NCBI GenBank assembly: GCA_020152595.1
Contig: JAIGNY010002010.1
Span: 124,001 to 188,000, forward strand
Length of the DNA stretch: 64,000 bases
Source: Chiridota heheva
Lineage: Eukaryota > Echinodermata > Holothuroidea > Apodida > Chiridotidae
Direction: 5' to 3'
Shown: piece after piece, positions 60,400 through 64,000 of the stretch
How the letters are laid out: the number at the start of each line of letters is the position of its first letter
Position numbering within the stretch: position 1 is the first letter of the stretch
Made by a program: the position numbers and the translations under genes
Notes under the pieces: model-generated
Seen by the model: only the letters and a program-made list of their open reading frames with translations
The model's database searches: none
Told to the model about the DNA's origin: nothing

Positions 60400-61612
60400 A
60401 CCTTAAAAGGTTCCATGGAGAACCTTAAAAGGTTCCACGGAGAACCTTAAAAAGGTTCCACGGAGAACCTTAAAAGGTTCCACGGAGAACCCTAAAAGGT
60501 TCCACGGAGAACCCTAAAAGGTTCCACGGAGAACCCTAAAAGGTTCCACGGAGAACCCTAAAAGGTTCCACGGAGAACCCTAAAAGGTTCCACGGAGAAC
60601 CCTAAAAGGTTCCACGGAGAACCCTAAAAGGTTCCACGGAGAACCTAAAAGGTTCCACGGAGAACCCTAAAAGGTTCCACGGAGAACCCTAAAAGGTTCC
60701 ACGGAGAACCCTAAAAGGTTCCACGGAGAACCTAAAAGGTTCCACGGAGAACCCTAAAAAGGTTCCACGGAGAACCCTAAAAGGTTCCACGGAGAACCTA
60801 AAAGGTTCCACGGAGAACCCTAAAAGGTTCCACGGAGAACCCTAAAAAGGTTCCACGGAGAACCCTAAAAGGTTCCACGGAGAACCCTAAAAGGTTCCAC
60901 GGAGAACCCTAAAAGGTTCCACGGAGAACCTTAAAAGGTTCCACGGAGAAACTTAAAAGGTTCCACGGAGAACCTTAAAAGGTTCCACGGAGAACCTTAA
61001 AGGTTCCACGGAGAACCTTAAAAGGTTCCACGGAGAACCTTAAAAGGTTCCACGGAGAACCTTAAAAGGTTCCACGGAGAACCTTAAAAGGTTCCACGGA
61101 GAACCTTAAAAGGTTCCACGGAGAACCTTAAAAGGTTCCACGGAGAACCTTAAAAGGTTCCACGGAGAACCTTAAAAGGTTCCACGGAGAACCTTAAACG
61201 GTTCCACGGAGAACCTTAAACGGTTCCACGGAGAACCTTAAACGGTTCCACGGAGAACCTTAAACGGTTCCACGGAGAACCTTAAAAGGTTCCACGGAGA
61301 ACCTTAAAAGGTTCCACGGAGAACCTTAAAAGGTTCCACGGAGAACCTTAAAAGGTTCCACGGAGAACCTTAAAAGGTTCCACGGAGAACCTTAAAAGGT
61401 TCCACGGAGAACCTTAAAAGGTTCCACGGAGAACCTTAAAAGGTTCCACGGAGAACCTTAAAAGGTTCCACGGAGAACCTTAAAAGGTTCCACGGAGAAC
61501 CTTAAAAGGTTCCACGGAGAACCTTAAAAGGTTCCACGGAGAACCTTAAAAGGTTCCACGGAGAACCTTAAAAGGTTCCACGGAGAACCTTAAAAGGTTC
61601 CATGGAGAACCT
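60400..61612. repeat. 22-bp self-complementary minisatellite, about 55 copies
   Basis: The unit GGTTCCACGGAGAACCTTAA with two further A is repeated, with blocks of CCCTAAAA (60480-60910), CTTAAACGG (61195-61270) and otherwise CTTAAAA. Each unit pairs with itself (AAGGTTC...GAACCTT), so single strands could form a chain of hairpins. It seems to have grown from the GGTTC/GAACC text of the host element. Confidence 0.96.
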
Positions 61613-61734
61613 TGGATGCGGTGAGTCTGAGGTTCCATGGGGAACCCATATCTACCCTTGAAGAACCATATTGGGTTCCAAATATGTGACAAGCTATAGA
61701 AGCGTAAAAGGTTCCAAGGTTTTTTCTAAGAGTG

Positions 61735-62636
61735 TAAGATGAAGAAAACCAGTGGAAAATGTGTAACTTTTTACAATAATTCAGCAACATTTCCTGAAAA
61801 TGAAAGATAAATGATAGAAACTGAAGAATTTGTACCAAAATTTAAAGAAAATTTACATTTTTTCTCTTGCAGGAGGGGGTGAGAGTTAAGCGGGGTAGAG
61901 AGGAAAGCAAGAATTGAAGTTCAAACTTCCCCACCCCCCCCCCAACCCCCCAAAAAAAAAGAAAATATGCTCAAAAATAAAGGAAGTTGAATTTTTTCAT
62001 AAAGAGATCCTTATGGAAGCAAACCAATGTAGGCCTAAATATTTTTCTTTTTGCGGAATTAAAAACTATTTGTCCCCACGTTTTGCAGTTTAGTACCAAT
62101 CTAAAAGAGCCTAAAAACTTGAGTATTGTAACGGTGTATGTTTATCATCTTGAACTTGAACAACTTGCAACTTTTATTTCAATCTCTGTCGACCCCTTCC
62201 AGGATGTGAGAGATACAGTAGCTGTGAGCCCTTTAATAGTACGCATATTAGTATTGTAAAACCTCACACAGCTTAAGACTGTAACATAGATTCTGTCTGA
62301 ATTCAAAATTGAGCAGACTGACACTGGCAGACAACAGTCACTTTCTGTTATTAGATCAGAGTCATCTTTACAACCACATGGTGAGTTTTATGATGTAAAT
62401 TTGAAAGTTCTTTTCAAGATTACCATTGTTTGGCTCACTCATGACCAGTATCTGTAAAGACATATCCACTGATTTTTAAATTCCATTTATTTTGATGCAA
62501 AATATGACTTAGAGCCTAGTGTTATATAATGATCTTATTACAAACTAGTACTAACGTTAGTTCTTACAGTTTGAGCATCATTCAGATTGGGCAGAACTTT
62601 CCAGAAAATATGTGCACATGAGGGTGGGTTAGTGAC

Positions 62637-62678
<42 letters not shown>

Positions 62679-63055
62679 GGTGGCGATTTGGGATTCGGAG
62701 ATTGGTTGGTCCATGATTTGGGATGGGGGGGGCATGATTTTGGATTTGGGGGAGGGAGTAGTAGGGCCTAATTGCAGAATACCCTGCATTAGTTGCTAAG
62801 TAGGCCTAATCCACATAGCAGTTAGCCAGCTTCGTGCCCCATGGACTTTTGGAATTAATCTATGTTGAGGAATATTTAAGTCAAGCAGACATTCCCTATT
62901 TTGCATCCACGGCTCCACAGACTTTTTGAATGAAATTTACCCAATAAAATACCCCCTGGTTCGGCTCTGTGGCTCCCCGGACGTATAAGATGAAATAATG
63001 CTTGCGATGGGAAATGTTCATAATCTCATACTTACACCCTGGAGCAGTTCCAGTT
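61735..63055. other. sequence without recognisable gene
   Basis: It includes a C-rich and A-rich tract at 61930-61962, an uninterrupted T tract at 62642-62673 followed by a G-rich stretch to 62757, and a 90-codon frame at 61987-62259 without known motif. Confidence 0.4.
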
Positions 63056-64000
63056 CTCCCAAATAACCTAATCAATATGTACATTACACCTCACCATTAG
63101 GTGTAGACAATGCTCCTTATCATTTGTGTAAACAAAATCCCCACAAACGCTTTAATTTAAGAGAAATCATAGATACAAATATTTTCATGCAAATAAGCTA
63201 ATTAGTATGCACACACAACCCCCCAATCATGCTTATTTGAACAGTACCCATGTCCTCTACACTGTGCCAAGTTACATGAATGTACACCATTCATAACTTA
63301 AGTTATGACCTCATGTTAAACATTTGTGGACGCTGCCGCCGATGATATGACAGGATGATCCCTGTCTCTTCATCCTGCTTCAAGGCGAGACAATAAATAA
63401 CATTGTCTTGCATCTACAATTGTGAAATCATAACTTAAGTTATGCGCTCATGAATGTTAAACCTTTTGTCCAAGTTTATTATTATGCAAATAACCTAATT
63501 AATATGCACACTTCAACTCACCATTAAGTGTAGACAATGCTCTTCACATACAGTATCTGATCATTTGAGAAAACAAAATCCCCACATCCACTTTAACAGA
63601 TATCATAGATACAAATATCTTCATTATGCAAATAAGCTAATTAGTATGCACACACATACCCTAATCATGCTCACTTGAAAAGTACCCCTATGCCAACTTA
63701 CATAAATGTACACTGTTCATAACTTAAGTTATAAGACTTTAACCAAAAACTTTAACTACACCTATGCCAAGTCACATGAATGTACACCATTCATAAGAAA
63801 AACTTTAACCAAAACTTTAAACAAAACTTGAACCTGACAAATATTTGTATTGTTATGCAAATGAGATAATTAGTATGCACACACAACCCTCCAATCATGC
63901 CCATTTGATCAGTACCCATGTCCTCTACCCATATGCCAAGTCACATGAATGTACACCACTCATACACACCTTAAGTTCTGAAAACTTCAACCAAAACTTT
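63056..64000. repeat. satellite-like tandem array, unit about 140-300 bp, array 2
   Basis: Marker ATGCAAATAAGCTAATTAGT (63188, 63629) and variants at 63062, 63484 and 63857 are followed by TGCACACACAACC and CAGTACCCATGTCCTCTA-like text. It is the same family as 22430-23090 and continues past the window edge. Confidence 0.87.

Larger units (their letters stand above)
58926..61734. mobile_element. 2.8 kb TIR element flanked by TA, internally expanded
   Basis: The left end CACTCTTAGAAAAAGGTTCT and the inverted right end CACTCTTAGAAAAAACCTTG share the first 14 bases. Both are flanked by TA, the target duplication typical of Tc1/mariner-like elements. The inside carries GGTTC and GAACC words on both sides (58940-59035, 60270-60400, 61613-61715), a MITE at about 59765-60166 and the 22-bp minisatellite. 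No transposase frame is visible. Confidence 0.75.

Overview
This is eukaryotic, intron-rich, A/T-rich DNA, most likely from a marine invertebrate. Short repeat motifs that I associate with echinoderm genomes (for example the stretch around 17860-17930) suggest an echinoderm, but I hold that loosely. There are no bacterial operons and no CRISPR arrays, and I found no convincing free-standing tRNA or rRNA genes.

One host gene is well supported. A mitochondrial glutamate carrier of the SLC25A22/SLC25A18 type lies on the minus strand. Six coding exons (37265-37134, 21619-21470, 18356-18241, 7307-7105, 3477-3378, 2885-2653) have matching GT/AG splice sites, compatible phases and all three carrier signatures. 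Only the short first coding exon, with the start codon, was not found; it must lie upstream of 37265 or outside the window. The gene therefore covers more than 34.6 kb, nearly all of it intron made of repeats.

The rest is mobile and tandem-repeat DNA. The main object is a 7.7 kb DNA transposon at 43714-51419. It has imperfect terminal inverted repeats, long divergent arms dotted with ATGGCNGCCATTTT-like motifs, and a frame-shifted coding region at 45130-49860. That coding region shows a zinc-finger-like N-terminus, a central block that could be an RNase-H-like core, a FEN/XPG-like split nuclease domain and a Cys-rich tail. A 569 bp deletion derivative with the same ends (18766-19334) sits in an intron of the carrier gene, so the window holds both a decayed long copy and its short partner.

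Other elements include three CAGT-ended elements, two with exact 5 bp target duplications (38757-39354 and 40147-40631) and one nested inside another element (32508-34146 in 32232-34448). A palindromic family has ends AAAGGAATATTCCC, and a 2.8 kb TA-flanked element (58926-61734) is filled by a 22 bp minisatellite. There are also tRNA-headed SINEs, a LINE 3' fragment and a second decayed transposon-type pseudogene (34747-35560). At least seven minisatellites, two long (TA)n tracts and several satellite-like arrays are present, two of the latter recurring at distant places in the window.
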